Source of the DNA: Flavobacterium sp. J49
GTDB taxonomy: Bacteria; Bacteroidota; Bacteroidia; Flavobacteriales; Flavobacteriaceae
Assembly (NCBI RefSeq): GCF_011742145.1
Contig: NZ_JAAQQU010000104.1
Span: 391,938 to 455,937, forward strand
Length of the DNA: 64,000 nt
Direction of reading: 5' to 3'
Both the position numbers and the translations under genes were made by a program. The notes under the pieces are model-generated. The model was not told the DNA's origin. It saw nothing but the letters and a program-made list of their open reading frames with translations, and made no database searches. Position 1 is the stretch's first letter. Each line of letters opens with the position of its first letter. This document shows positions 1 to 8,998 of this stretch, piece by piece.

Positions 1-461
1 AATTGTTATTTGTGGGTTCGCCTGTCGTAGGACAAGAGTATTATCTCGAAGAGGTGGAAGAAATTATAAAGGGCAATCAGCTTGGTAAGGATGTTAAAAT
101 CCTTCCCTTTACCAAAGAATTGGCGCCCATATTTGATCTTTCAGACATAGTGGTTGTGCCTTCCACAGAGGCAGAATCCTTTGGTTTAGTGGCTTTAGAG
201 GCCATGTTGGCTCAAAAACCGGTCATTGGCTCAAACCATGGTGGATTAACCGAAATGATTATCGACAATGAAACCGGATTTTTGGTAAAACCCAACAGCC
301 CAGAAGAACTTTCTCAAGCCTTAAAAAAACTGACAGACAGTAAAGATTTGAGAAATGAGTTTGGTAAAAAAGGGTTTCAAAGAGCAATAAGCGAATTTTC
401 AGAGGACAACTACACCTCCCGTTTACAGGCATTATTTGAAAAGATGACACAACGCCATTAG
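1..461 (+). CDS. Glycosyltransferase family 4, C-terminal part (cut by window edge)
   Basis: Only the C-terminal ~152 residues are visible, because the gene enters from beyond the window start. The fragment is the nucleotide-sugar-binding half of a GT-B glycosyltransferase. It shows the family pattern STEAESFGLVALEAM followed by KPVIGSNHGGLTE and GFLV near residues 54-95; the two glutamates seven residues apart bind the donor sugar nucleotide in GT4 enzymes. It lies 64 bases before a second glycosyltransferase in an exopolysaccharide locus, so it probably adds a sugar to a lipid-linked repeat unit at the cytoplasmic membrane. Donor and acceptor cannot be read from the sequence. The true start is outside the window; the TTG at base 3 is only the first possible codon. 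Confidence 0.9.
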   Translation, partial: LLFVGSPVVGQEYYLEEVEEIIKGNQLGKDVKILPFTKELAPIFDLSDIVVVPSTEAESFGLVALEAMLAQKPVIGSNHGGLTEMIIDNETGFLVKPNSPEELSQALKKLTDSKDLRNEFGKKGFQRAISEFSEDNYTSRLQALFEKMTQRH

Positions 462-497
462 AAACTATTCTTTTTTTTCAAACCGTTTTTATTTCCC

Positions 498-505
498 TAT
501 TTTTG
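498..505 (+). promoter_or_regulatory. Candidate -7 promoter element before the DUF1972 glycosyltransferase
   Basis: TATTTTTG fits the Bacteroidota -7 consensus TAnnTTTG and lies 20 bases before the ATG at 526. No TTG is seen at the expected -33 distance, so only half of the promoter is supported. Confidence 0.45.
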
Positions 506-525
506 ACACCTGAAAAACAAACCCA

Positions 526-1641
526 ATGAAAATAGCCATATTAGGAACTCGTGGTGTGCCCAATTATTACGGAGGTTTTGAACAGTTTGCCGAATTTTTT
601 TCAGTGTTTCTTGTAGAGCAAGGACACGAGGTATATTGCTATAATTCACATGATCATCCTTTTCAGGAAAAATCTTTTCACGGTGTCAACATCATTCACC
701 AGTATGATCCTGAACACAAAATGGGAACTTTTGGACAGTTTATTTATGATTTCAATTGCATTATGGATTCTCGAAAAAGAGATTTTGATATCATCTTGCA
801 ATTGGGTTATACCAGTAATTCTATTTGGTATTTTCTTTTGCCCAAAAAATCCATTATCATAACCAATATGGACGGGCTCGAGTGGAAGCGGACAAAATAT
901 TCCAAACCGGTACAGCAATTTTTAAGATTTGCCGAGCGACTGGCGGCCAAGAACAGTGATTTTTTGATCTCAGATTCGTTGGGAATTCAAAAGTTTTTAA
1001 AGGCGAAATACAAAAAAGAGTCAACCTATATAGCCTATGGCGCTTATCCTTTTACCAATCCAAACGAATCGGTGCTAAAGGAGTACGGCGTGGAAAAAAA
1101 CAGGTATAACATGATTATGGCTCGTTTTGAACCTGAAAACAATTTGGATATGGTATTGGAAGGTGTTGCCATGAACGAAGACAAGACCACAATTTTGGTC
1201 ATCGGCAAACACGAAACCAAATATGGTGAATACTTAAAAAGCAAATACAAAAACAATCCCAACATTCGTTTTATAGGAGGACTTTATAATTTGGAACACT
1301 TAAACAATCTTCGTTATTTTTCAAATTTGTATTTTCACGGTCATTCGGTGGGCGGTACAAATCCGTCATTGCTCGAGGCCATGGCTTCAAGAGCTTTTGT
1401 TATAGCTCATGATAACGATTTTAACAAAGGAATTTTAAAAGAGAACAGTTATTATTTTTCCAATCCGAAAGAGGTGAAAAATATTCTGAATACTATCAAA
1501 AAAAATGATAACTTGCAATTAGTTCAAAACAATTTTGACGCCATTGTCAATGAATTTAATTGGGAGAAAATAAATGGTGAATACTTACAGCTCTTTGAAG
1601 AGTGTTTTTCTAAATCTGATAAAAGAAAACAAGGAAAATAA
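526..1641 (+). CDS. DUF1972-type glycosyltransferase
   Basis: A 371-residue GT-B glycosyltransferase. The N-terminus (MKIAILGTRGVPNYYGGFEQ) is typical of DUF1972/rhamnosyltransferase-like proteins, with the acceptor domain at about 1-185. The donor domain follows; GGTNPSLLEAMASR near residues 274-288 is the sugar-nucleotide-binding motif. It is expected to act at the inner face of the cytoplasmic membrane during polysaccharide repeat-unit assembly. It sits between another glycosyltransferase and an O-antigen ligase/polymerase-like gene, whose start overlaps it by 68 bases. The precise sugar transferred is unknown. Confidence 0.88.
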   Translation: MKIAILGTRGVPNYYGGFEQFAEFFSVFLVEQGHEVYCYNSHDHPFQEKSFHGVNIIHQYDPEHKMGTFGQFIYDFNCIMDSRKRDFDIILQLGYTSNSIWYFLLPKKSIIITNMDGLEWKRTKYSKPVQQFLRFAERLAAKNSDFLISDSLGIQKFLKAKYKKESTYIAYGAYPFTNPNESVLKEYGVEKNRYNMIMARFEPENNLDMVLEGVAMNEDKTTILVIGKHETKYGEYLKSKYKNNPNIRFIGGLYNLEHLNNLRYFSNLYFHGHSVGGTNPSLLEAMASRAFVIAHDNDFNKGILKENSYYFSNPKEVKNILNTIKKNDNLQLVQNNFDAIVNEFNWEKINGEYLQLFEECFSKSDKRKQGK

Positions 1642-2926
1642 TTCTTTTATCCCTTTACTTTTAGTCTTAGTTACCATTCCGCTCAGCTATGCTTTTAATA
1701 ATATAGCTTTGGGTTTGTTTTTGGTGGTGACCATTGTTTCTTTTCGCAAAGCCCATTACAACTATCAAAGCCTGCTGGTTTGGCCGATACTTTTGTACGG
1801 CTTAATGGCGTTGTCCTACATGTGGTCTATAGACAGGCAGGATACTTTGTCAGCTTTGTCCAAAGAAATACCATTGCTTTTAATTCCCGCGGGATTTTTG
1901 TTGCTTAAAGATTTTAGCAAGGCACAAAAAGATAAAATTATTGCTTGTTTCAGTTATTCTATGGTGGTTTTAGCTTTGTATTTCGTAATCAGAGCTATAA
2001 TTCGATACCTGTTATTTGGTGATATCAGAGCACTTTTCTATCATGGAGATAACGACAATGATTTTGGCTTGGTTCCTAAATTGTTAAATGCCATACACGT
2101 ATCAGTCTTTGTTTCGGTTGCCTTTTTTTATTTTTTCACTAAGCCGGTAAAGGCCAAAACAGATTGGTTGTTTTCATTATTTCTCTTTGGTTTTGTCCTG
2201 ATGTTGTCTTCTAAGAACATCATTTTGGTGCTCATCTTGCTGATCTTAATCCACGTTTTCTTTTTTTCTAAATTATCGCACAAACTACGGTTAAGAAACC
2301 TGATTATTTTTGGGTTAATCGTAGGGATTATTTTTTCATTTGGCCGAATCAAAAACAGATTTCAGCAAGAATTTCAAACCAATTCCGCCAAAAGTTTAAG
2401 TGCAAATGTGGTTGAAGGCGCTTCTCCCGAAGTGCATTATGTGAGCTTGAAAGAAGCCTGGACCAACGAGTCATTTACACCTAACGACTATTTTCCCGGT
2501 ACCGCTTTCAGGGTTTATCAATTCAGAATTTTTATCGAGTTGCTCAAGGAAGATAAAGTGTTTTTCACCGGTTTCGGCCTTAATGCTTCTTATCCGAAAA
2601 TTGAGGAAAAAGCAAAACAGTATAACCTTTATTTGGGTGTAGACGGAAAAGAAGGGTATCAATCAAAGAATTTCCACAATCAATATGTTCAGAATTTCGC
2701 CGAACTGGGCATCCTTGGATTTATTTTATTGTTATTAATGCTTATCATTAACGTTAAAAAAGCTTATAAATCTAAAGATTTTGTCCATTTTGCTTTCGCA
2801 ATTCTAATGATAAGTTTATTTTTGACCGAATCATTTTTATGGAGGCAAAGAGGAGTGGTGTTTTTTACGATAATGTATTGCCTTTTTAATTCAGGAGTTG
2901 TTGTCAATAATTCCAAAGCAGAATAA
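1574..2926 (+). CDS. O-antigen ligase/polymerase-like membrane protein (Wzy/WaaL-like)
   Basis: A 450-residue polytopic membrane protein with about ten or more hydrophobic segments (first near residues 25-60, last near 380-435) and a large polar, presumably periplasmic, loop around 265-365. This matches the Wzy_C/O-antigen ligase topology. Such proteins polymerise undecaprenyl-linked repeat units or ligate a polysaccharide in the periplasm. The position between glycosyltransferases and a sugar-nucleotide enzyme supports this. The ATG at 1574 overlaps the upstream gene by 68 bases; the first ~22 residues are hydrophilic and could be absent if a later non-ATG start is used. Polymerase and ligase cannot be told apart from sequence alone. 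Confidence 0.8.
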   Translation: MVNTYSSLKSVFLNLIKENKENNSFIPLLLVLVTIPLSYAFNNIALGLFLVVTIVSFRKAHYNYQSLLVWPILLYGLMALSYMWSIDRQDTLSALSKEIPLLLIPAGFLLLKDFSKAQKDKIIACFSYSMVVLALYFVIRAIIRYLLFGDIRALFYHGDNDNDFGLVPKLLNAIHVSVFVSVAFFYFFTKPVKAKTDWLFSLFLFGFVLMLSSKNIILVLILLILIHVFFFSKLSHKLRLRNLIIFGLIVGIIFSFGRIKNRFQQEFQTNSAKSLSANVVEGASPEVHYVSLKEAWTNESFTPNDYFPGTAFRVYQFRIFIELLKEDKVFFTGFGLNASYPKIEEKAKQYNLYLGVDGKEGYQSKNFHNQYVQNFAELGILGFILLLLMLIINVKKAYKSKDFVHFAFAILMISLFLTESFLWRQRGVVFFTIMYCLFNSGVVVNNSKAE

Positions 2927-2931
2927 ATTAT

Positions 2932-3915
2932 ATGAAAAGAATATTAATTACCGGAGCGGCGGGTTTTTTAGGCTCTCATCTTTGTGATAGGTTTATAGCA
3001 GAAGGATACTTTGTCATCGGAATGGACAACCTTATTACAGGAGATTTAAAAAACATTGAGCATCTGTTTAAAGATAAGAATTTCGAATTTTATCATCACG
3101 ATGTTACGAAGTTTGTACACGTTCCGGGAAAAATAGACTATATCCTTCATTTCGCCTCACCGGCAAGTCCGATTGACTATTTAAAAATTCCGATACAAAC
3201 GCTAAAAGTAGGTTCTTTGGGCACTCACAATCTTTTGGGATTGGCCAGAGTTAAAAAAGCCCGAATTTTAATTGCTTCAACTTCTGAAGTTTATGGCGAT
3301 CCTTTAGTACATCCACAAACCGAAGAATACTACGGAAATGTAAATACCATTGGACCAAGAGGTGTTTACGACGAAGCCAAACGCTTTCAAGAGTCCATCA
3401 CGATGGCTTACCACACTTTTCACGGTGTTGAAACCAGAATCGTTAGAATTTTCAATACTTACGGACCGAGAATGCGACTTAATGACGGGCGTGTCATCCC
3501 GGCGTTTATCGGTCAAGCCTTAAGAGGTGAAGATTTGACTATTTTTGGTGACGGTATGCAAACGCGCTCTTTTTGTTATGTAACCGATCAGGTGGAAGGC
3601 ATTTTCAGATTATTGCATTCAGATTATGTATATCCCGTTAATATTGGAAATCCTGATGAAATCACCATCAAAGATTTTGCCGAAGAAATTATAAAATTAA
3701 CCGGTACCAATCAAAAAGTAGTCTACCATCCTTTGCCGATAAATGATCCGTTACAACGCCAACCCGACACAACTAAAGCCAAAGAAATATTAGGATGGGA
3801 AGCCAAAGTAAAGAGAGCCGAAGGCATGAAGTTAACTTACGAGTATTTCAAATCGCTTTCAAGTGAAGAGCTTTTAAAAGAAGAGCACAAAGATTTTAAA
3901 GGATATATTCATTAG
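2932..3915 (+). CDS. UDP-glucuronate decarboxylase-like NAD-dependent SDR
   Basis: A 327-residue extended short-chain dehydrogenase. The N-terminal [10 protein letters not shown] is the NAD-binding GxxGxxG motif, STSEVYGD is the conserved strand with the catalytic Ser/Thr, and YDEAKR supplies the catalytic Tyr and Lys. PASPIDY and the length fit UDP-xylose synthase, which turns UDP-glucuronate into UDP-xylose with NAD+. In this locus it would supply UDP-xylose or a related donor for the exopolysaccharide. It begins 5 bases after the O-antigen ligase-like gene. Assignment to decarboxylase rather than another 4,6-dehydratase or epimerase is likely but not certain. Confidence 0.88.
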   Translation: MKRILITGAAGFLGSHLCDRFIAEGYFVIGMDNLITGDLKNIEHLFKDKNFEFYHHDVTKFVHVPGKIDYILHFASPASPIDYLKIPIQTLKVGSLGTHNLLGLARVKKARILIASTSEVYGDPLVHPQTEEYYGNVNTIGPRGVYDEAKRFQESITMAYHTFHGVETRIVRIFNTYGPRMRLNDGRVIPAFIGQALRGEDLTIFGDGMQTRSFCYVTDQVEGIFRLLHSDYVYPVNIGNPDEITIKDFAEEIIKLTGTNQKVVYHPLPINDPLQRQPDTTKAKEILGWEAKVKRAEGMKLTYEYFKSLSSEELLKEEHKDFKGYIH

Positions 3916-3921
3916 TATTTT

Positions 3922-5289
3922 ATGGTTGCACAGCAAACAGGAAGATATTCAAAATACATCAGACCGATAAGCATTTTATTCGATCTGGTTGTGGTAACAA
4001 CTTTAAGTTTGTTTTTCTTTCGAGATTTAAAACTTAATACGTTCTACTATTTGCTGTATCAAACGTTTACTTGGTTTTTGATCGCCATCATTGTCAAATA
4101 CTATGAAGTTTTTAGGTTTACCACTCCGGTTGAGATTATCACCAAGTTAGTCAAACAATTCAGTCTGTTCTTACTCGTTGTCATTGCTTTTTTCCCCTTT
4201 GCCAAAACCGCAATTTTCAGCGGCAGAGCCATAGCGATTTTTATTACTTTGAGCTTCATCATTATCCTGTCTTTCAAATATTTTTTGTTTTACTATTTAA
4301 AGAAATACCGAATTGTCACCGGAAGTAATTTCAGAAATGCGGTGATTATTGGCTATACACCCGAAGCCATTCGGTTAAAAGAAGTTTTTGAAAACAGAAA
4401 AGATTACGGCTATAGATTTTTCGGCTACTTTTCAGATAAAAAACAGAACCCTGAAATTTTGGGCAAAATAGAGGAATTAAAAAAATTCACCATTGAAAAT
4501 AAAATCGATGAGATTTATTGTTCTCTAAACGAAATTTCTAATGAAAAGCTCAAAGAATTAGTCGAATTTGCCGATGACAACCGAAAGGTAATTAAGTTTA
4601 TTCCGGATACTAAAGAGATTTTTTCGAAGAATTTAAAAGTAGATTATTACGAATTGTTTCCGGTTTTATCGCTGCAAAAAACACAACTCCACAATCCCAT
4701 TATCAAAGGTGTTAAAAGAGCTTTTGATGTGGTGTTCTCTCTTTTTGTTATCCTGTTTATCCTTTCATGGCTAATTCCCGTTTTGGCGGTATTAATCAAG
4801 TTAGAATCCAAAGGACCGGTTTTTTTCAAACAAGGCCGACCGGGATTAGATGAAGAAGAATTCTTTTGTTATAAGTTCCGCTCTATGCAAGTAAATGGAT
4901 TTACAGAAAAAGAAGCCTCCAAAAATGACCCGAGAGTAACCAAAATGGGCAAACTAATGAGAAAAACCAGCATGGACGAATTGCCACAGTTTTTCAACGT
5001 CTTGTTGGGCGATATGTCGGTTGTAGGACCAAGACCTCACTTGTGGTCTCAAAATAAAGCTTATGCCAGCAAAATAAAAAAATACATGGTGCGTCACTAT
5101 GTAAAACCCGGAATCACCGGTTTGGCTCAAGTGAAAGGCTTCAGAGGAGAAATTGAAACCGAAGAAGACATGATAAACCGCATCAAACTGGATGTTTTTT
5201 ATATTGAAAATTGGTCGATGATTATGGATTTAAAAATTATCTTTCAAACCGTAATCAATATTTTTAAAGGAGAAGAAAAAGCCTATTAA
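3922..5289 (+). CDS. Polyprenyl-phosphate sugar phosphotransferase (WcaJ/WbaP type)
   Basis: A 455-residue polyisoprenyl-phosphate hexose-1-phosphate transferase. It has four N-terminal membrane segments (about residues 15-115), a Rossmann-like soluble part (~135-245), a fifth hydrophobic segment (~265-290) and the C-terminal catalytic domain. Recognisable catalytic motifs are FKQGRPG, KFRSM, DELPQFFNVLLGDMSVVGPR and KPGITGLAQV. The enzyme moves a sugar-1-phosphate from a nucleotide donor to undecaprenyl phosphate, starting repeat-unit synthesis. It is the last + strand gene of the locus, and its TAA overlaps the stop codon of the convergent gene inside TTAA. Confidence 0.93.
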   Translation: MVAQQTGRYSKYIRPISILFDLVVVTTLSLFFFRDLKLNTFYYLLYQTFTWFLIAIIVKYYEVFRFTTPVEIITKLVKQFSLFLLVVIAFFPFAKTAIFSGRAIAIFITLSFIIILSFKYFLFYYLKKYRIVTGSNFRNAVIIGYTPEAIRLKEVFENRKDYGYRFFGYFSDKKQNPEILGKIEELKKFTIENKIDEIYCSLNEISNEKLKELVEFADDNRKVIKFIPDTKEIFSKNLKVDYYELFPVLSLQKTQLHNPIIKGVKRAFDVVFSLFVILFILSWLIPVLAVLIKLESKGPVFFKQGRPGLDEEEFFCYKFRSMQVNGFTEKEASKNDPRVTKMGKLMRKTSMDELPQFFNVLLGDMSVVGPRPHLWSQNKAYASKIKKYMVRHYVKPGITGLAQVKGFRGEIETEEDMINRIKLDVFYIENWSMIMDLKIIFQTVINIFKGEEKAY

Positions 5290-6470
5290 AAAACTTTTTT
5301 TGCAATCAAATCTACTATCTGATTGTCTAGATGAAATGTGGTTTGAGCAGTGTCAAAAATCCTCTGTTTTACGATTACCAAATCAGCTTTGTTTAGCTTG
5401 GATATTTCGACAAGTTTTTTGTTCAAATCGGCAAAGTTTTCCACATTGGCGACCCAGCCCAACTCATTTTCAGAAACTATAGTTTCTCCTTCTCCACCAC
5501 CAAAATAAAGAATGGGAAAACCTAACGCGCCATATTCAAATATTTTAGACGGAACCGAGCCGTAAATTCTTGTTTTCAGCGGTACTATAGCAATATCAAA
5601 GGTTTTTAAAGTATTGTGCAATGCTTTTCGTTCCATCATCCCGTGAAAGAATATTTTGGACTCTTTTTGGGCCAAAATCAGCGCTTCTATTTGGTTTTTC
5701 TCTGCACCGTCACCAAACAGATGCAACTCAATGTTCAAACCGTTTAAATCAATTTTTTCACAGAGTTCCAAAACGCCTTGGGCAACTCCCAAAAGACCGG
5801 CATAAAAGATTTTTATAGGCTGGTTTTCGACAGTTTTCAATTCCATTTGGGTTACCTGATGGTCCGGATAATTCCTGTAGAGATGACATTCTTTGTCAGG
5901 TGCTATGGTCTTTATATGGGCGATTATCTCATTGGATTGTCCCAAAACCAAGCTTGCCTTTTGGTAAATATAACGCTCAAAAAACAAAGAGATTTTATGC
6001 GAAAGCGAACCTTCTTTCAAAGCGTCTAATTCGATTGCTGCTAATGGCCACAAATCGGATACATTGAGGATTACCTTTTTGTTTTTCAGTGAAAGCACCA
6101 AAACCGCGATAAAGGAAAGCAATAAAGGCGGCGATTGGACAATCACTTTTTTTGGTGTTTTTTTGAATACTAAATAGCAAAATAAACTCAGTGAAAAAGA
6201 CAAAATCGAGACCAATCTAACCAAAATATTTTTACTTACACTAGGATAAATCCACAACCTTTTTACCGTAATGTTGTCTCGGTTTTCAGTTACCGAAAAT
6301 TTGCCTTTGTACTCCGGAAACAATTCGCCTTTTGGGTAATTTCCCAACGGACAAACCACACTAACCTTGTAATTGTGTTGGTGCAACTTCAAAGCCAACT
6401 GCTCAATTCTATTGGCTGCTGCGCCTTTTTCCGGCGGATAATAATTGGATATGATGAGAATTTCTTCCAT
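5286..6470 (-). CDS. Glycosyltransferase family 4 (WbuB-like)
   Basis: A 394-residue GT-B glycosyltransferase. The N-terminal ISNYYPPEKGAAANRIEQLA is typical of WbuB-like GT4 enzymes. VPLKTRIYGSVPSKIFEYGALGFPILYFGGGEGE is the donor-binding region near residues 300-335 (split here only for description). It presumably acts on the same lipid-linked intermediate as the + strand glycosyltransferases. The gene follows wecB with a one-base overlap at 6470, so the two are co-transcribed. Its stop codon overlaps that of the converging sugar phosphotransferase gene by four bases. Confidence 0.9.
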   Translation of the reverse strand: MEEILIISNYYPPEKGAAANRIEQLALKLHQHNYKVSVVCPLGNYPKGELFPEYKGKFSVTENRDNITVKRLWIYPSVSKNILVRLVSILSFSLSLFCYLVFKKTPKKVIVQSPPLLLSFIAVLVLSLKNKKVILNVSDLWPLAAIELDALKEGSLSHKISLFFERYIYQKASLVLGQSNEIIAHIKTIAPDKECHLYRNYPDHQVTQMELKTVENQPIKIFYAGLLGVAQGVLELCEKIDLNGLNIELHLFGDGAEKNQIEALILAQKESKIFFHGMMERKALHNTLKTFDIAIVPLKTRIYGSVPSKIFEYGALGFPILYFGGGEGETIVSENELGWVANVENFADLNKKLVEISKLNKADLVIVKQRIFDTAQTTFHLDNQIVDLIAKKVF

Positions 6471-7555
6471 TATTTTTTTAAAAGAATCGCTATGATTCGT
6501 TCAGAAGCTTTTCCGTCCCAAAGTTCAGGAATACCCGATTTTCTCTGACCATTTTGCAGAAATTCGGCAAACACTTTTTCTAAATTTTCTATCGATGTAC
6601 CGACTAGTGTATTGGTGCCAATGGTTTGCGTTTCGGGTCTTTCGGTATTGTTGCGCATCGTAAAACACGGAATATTTAAAACGGTAGTTTCCTCAGAAAT
6701 GCCGCCCGAATCAGTAATCACGGCAAAGCTGTTTTGAATCAGAAACATAAAGTTCAAATAGCCTTGTGGTTCTACAAATAGGATGTTTTTTAAAGCCAAA
6801 TCCGTTTCCCCTAAAATAGCCTTAGTTCGAGGATGAATAGGGAAAATTATTTTTTTATCACCAACCATTTTATCAATACCTTGAAGTAATTCTACCAATG
6901 ATTTTTCCTCATCCACATTCGCCGGACGATGCAATGTCAGGATGATATAATTTCCGGTTTCCAATCCGAATTCGTTCCAAAAAGCCGGTGCAGAAATTCT
7001 GTTTAGATTTTGGTATAAAGTATCAATCATCACATTGCCCACAAAGTGAATATTGGAGGATTCGGCACCATATTTTAACAAATTATCCGAAGCGGTGGTT
7101 GAAGTGGTAAAGAAATAATCGGTGATGCTGTCGGTAACAATTCTGTTGATTTCCTCAGGCATGGTCATATCTCCCGAGCGAATTCCGGCCTCAACATGGG
7201 CTACTTTTACATTTAATTTTTTGGCCACAATCGCGCAAGCCATGGTTGAATTGACATCGCCTACGACTAAAACCAAATCACAAGGATGTTGGATTAATTC
7301 ATTTTCAAAAGCCATCATAATTGCGGCAGTTTGCTGGGCTTGCGAACCGCTTTTTACTTCCAAATTGGCATGCGGTTGCGGAATATTTAATTCTTCAAAG
7401 AAAGTATCGCTGAGGTTTTTGTCATAATGCTGACCGGTGTGCACCAACCGATAGGAAACGGTTGAACCTTCGGCTTGTTTTTTTTCAATCGCTTTGATGA
7501 TGGGCGCGATTTTGATAAAATTGGGTCTGGCACCCGCGATTATAGTGATTTTCAT
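6470..7555 (-). CDS. wecB: UDP-N-acetylglucosamine 2-epimerase (non-hydrolysing)
   Basis: A 361-residue enzyme with the family N-terminus ITIIAGARPNFIKIAPI, then HTGQHYD, VEAGIRSGDMTMPEEINR and ITDSGGISEE, the last contributing UDP-binding residues. The length is normal. It interconverts UDP-GlcNAc and UDP-ManNAc in the cytoplasm and supplies ManNAc-type donors for surface polysaccharide. It lies between a CapK-like enzyme and a GT4 enzyme on the - strand with almost no spacing, which suggests one operon. The wecB-type function is confident; the exact downstream sugar is not. Confidence 0.95.
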   Translation of the reverse strand: MKITIIAGARPNFIKIAPIIKAIEKKQAEGSTVSYRLVHTGQHYDKNLSDTFFEELNIPQPHANLEVKSGSQAQQTAAIMMAFENELIQHPCDLVLVVGDVNSTMACAIVAKKLNVKVAHVEAGIRSGDMTMPEEINRIVTDSITDYFFTTSTTASDNLLKYGAESSNIHFVGNVMIDTLYQNLNRISAPAFWNEFGLETGNYIILTLHRPANVDEEKSLVELLQGIDKMVGDKKIIFPIHPRTKAILGETDLALKNILFVEPQGYLNFMFLIQNSFAVITDSGGISEETTVLNIPCFTMRNNTERPETQTIGTNTLVGTSIENLEKVFAEFLQNGQRKSGIPELWDGKASERIIAILLKK

Positions 7556-7558
7556 AAA

Positions 7559-8881
7559 CTATTTTACTAACGAAACAAACTGCTTCAATTTGCCGCTTTT
7601 ACTCCTTTCTAATGTTGATTTTCGGCTGAATGTGAAAGTCAAACCGGATTCCAAATAAGTGGTAATGGCTTTTTCAATATTTTGAATTTGGTCTGAAGTC
7701 AATTCGTGTTGACTCACATACTCAATGTCAAAAGTATCGATTTTGGTTTGTTTTATGACAAATTCTTTCACATTTCCGTCGTCTTTAATGATGCTTTTGG
7801 TTACGTAATAAAAAGTCAGTCCGGGCGATTTTTTGCCGCTTGGCAAAAGCGCAATATCATTGGTTCTGCCGATTAACCTTTTGAGAATCGGTTTTTTGAA
7901 CGTACTTTTTTCCTCCAAAACACCTACATCGCCTATGTCATAGCGGATAAAAGGATGGGCTTTGTTGTACAAAGAAGTAATTACGACGCGACCTTCTTTT
8001 CCGTAGGGTAAAATATTATTTTCATCATCCAAGATTTCTACAAATAAGGTTTCCGAATTCACTTGCCATTCACCTTGAGGGTTTTGAAAAGCAATCAAAT
8101 CCAATTCGGAAGCACCGTATTCATTGATTACCGGAACGCCAAATTGTTTTTCAAGCAGTTCTTTATCGTCTTCAAATAACATTTCCGAAGTGACTACACA
8201 ACATTTCAACGTTGGGCAAACTGTTTTTAAGATAATGTTTTTTTGCTGTAAAAATTTGGCGAACAAAACGATGGAACTGGTGTAACCATTGATGTAATCA
8301 AAGCGTTTTTGTTGGAATTTAACCAGCACACTTTCCAAAACGTTATCTGATAAATCAAAAATAGGAAAGCGGTATCGATGACTGAGTAAATCTTTGATTC
8401 GCTCTTTGGTGTTTCCAACAAAATCCAACGGAATTCCGTAAAAACGGGCTTGAAAGGAAGTGTTAAAATCAAGATTATACCATCCGAAACGGTCAAAAAT
8501 ATTGACCCAAGTCAAGGCATGCGAAAATTTATCTTTGGCAAAAATAAAAGGATCACCGCTCGAACCAGATGTTTTATTGACATATACATTTTTTGGGGTA
8601 TAGTTTTCCGAAAGCCTTTCGCGCAATGGTTTCTGAAAGTCTTTTTTGGTCATTACGGGAACGGCTTCCCAATTTTCAGGGATTCTATTTCCCACCAATG
8701 CCTTATATGAGTCATTGTGTTGCAAGTGAAAATCAACAATCTCTTTTCTTTTCTTTTCTACATAATTCTCATACTCCTCTTCCGGGATGGCCTGAATTTT
8801 TTCAAACGCCTGCTGGGCTTTCTTAAGGGGAAAGCCTTTCAACCAAAGCGATAAGTGGAATAGTGGAAACACAAAAATCAA
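7559..8881 (-). CDS. CapK-like adenylate-forming enzyme (phenylacetate-CoA ligase family)
   Basis: A 440-residue adenylate-forming protein. NKTSGSSGDPFIFAKD near residues 103-118 is the AMP-binding loop, NEYGASELD the acyl-site motif, and IRYDIGDVG the conserved Asp region that binds the ribose. Relatives named CapK occur in capsule and exopolysaccharide loci and may activate an acyl group that decorates the polymer; their substrate is generally unknown. The gene lies 3 bases upstream of wecB on the same strand. It is the first gene of this - strand operon, with 117 bases to the divergent purD. The start at 8881 includes a short hydrophobic N-terminus and could be a few codons too long. Confidence 0.8.
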   Translation of the reverse strand: MIFVFPLFHLSLWLKGFPLKKAQQAFEKIQAIPEEEYENYVEKKRKEIVDFHLQHNDSYKALVGNRIPENWEAVPVMTKKDFQKPLRERLSENYTPKNVYVNKTSGSSGDPFIFAKDKFSHALTWVNIFDRFGWYNLDFNTSFQARFYGIPLDFVGNTKERIKDLLSHRYRFPIFDLSDNVLESVLVKFQQKRFDYINGYTSSIVLFAKFLQQKNIILKTVCPTLKCCVVTSEMLFEDDKELLEKQFGVPVINEYGASELDLIAFQNPQGEWQVNSETLFVEILDDENNILPYGKEGRVVITSLYNKAHPFIRYDIGDVGVLEEKSTFKKPILKRLIGRTNDIALLPSGKKSPGLTFYYVTKSIIKDDGNVKEFVIKQTKIDTFDIEYVSQHELTSDQIQNIEKAITTYLESGLTFTFSRKSTLERSKSGKLKQFVSLVK

Positions 8882-8963
8882 TTTTCCTCAAAAATAAGAA
8901 AAGCAAAGTGTTAAGGGACTAAATTTTTTAAAAGAATGACTTTAAATTCCATCAAAAACAAAC

Positions 8964-8971
8964 TACTTTTG
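8964..8971 (+). promoter_or_regulatory. Candidate -7 element for purD
   Basis: TACTTTTG matches TAnnTTTG and lies 27 bases before the purD ATG. No TTG is seen at the expected -33 distance. No SD-like sequence precedes the start; the leader is A/C-rich, as usual in this lineage. Confidence 0.45.
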
Positions 8972-8998
8972 CGCAACAACTACTAACAATACAACACT

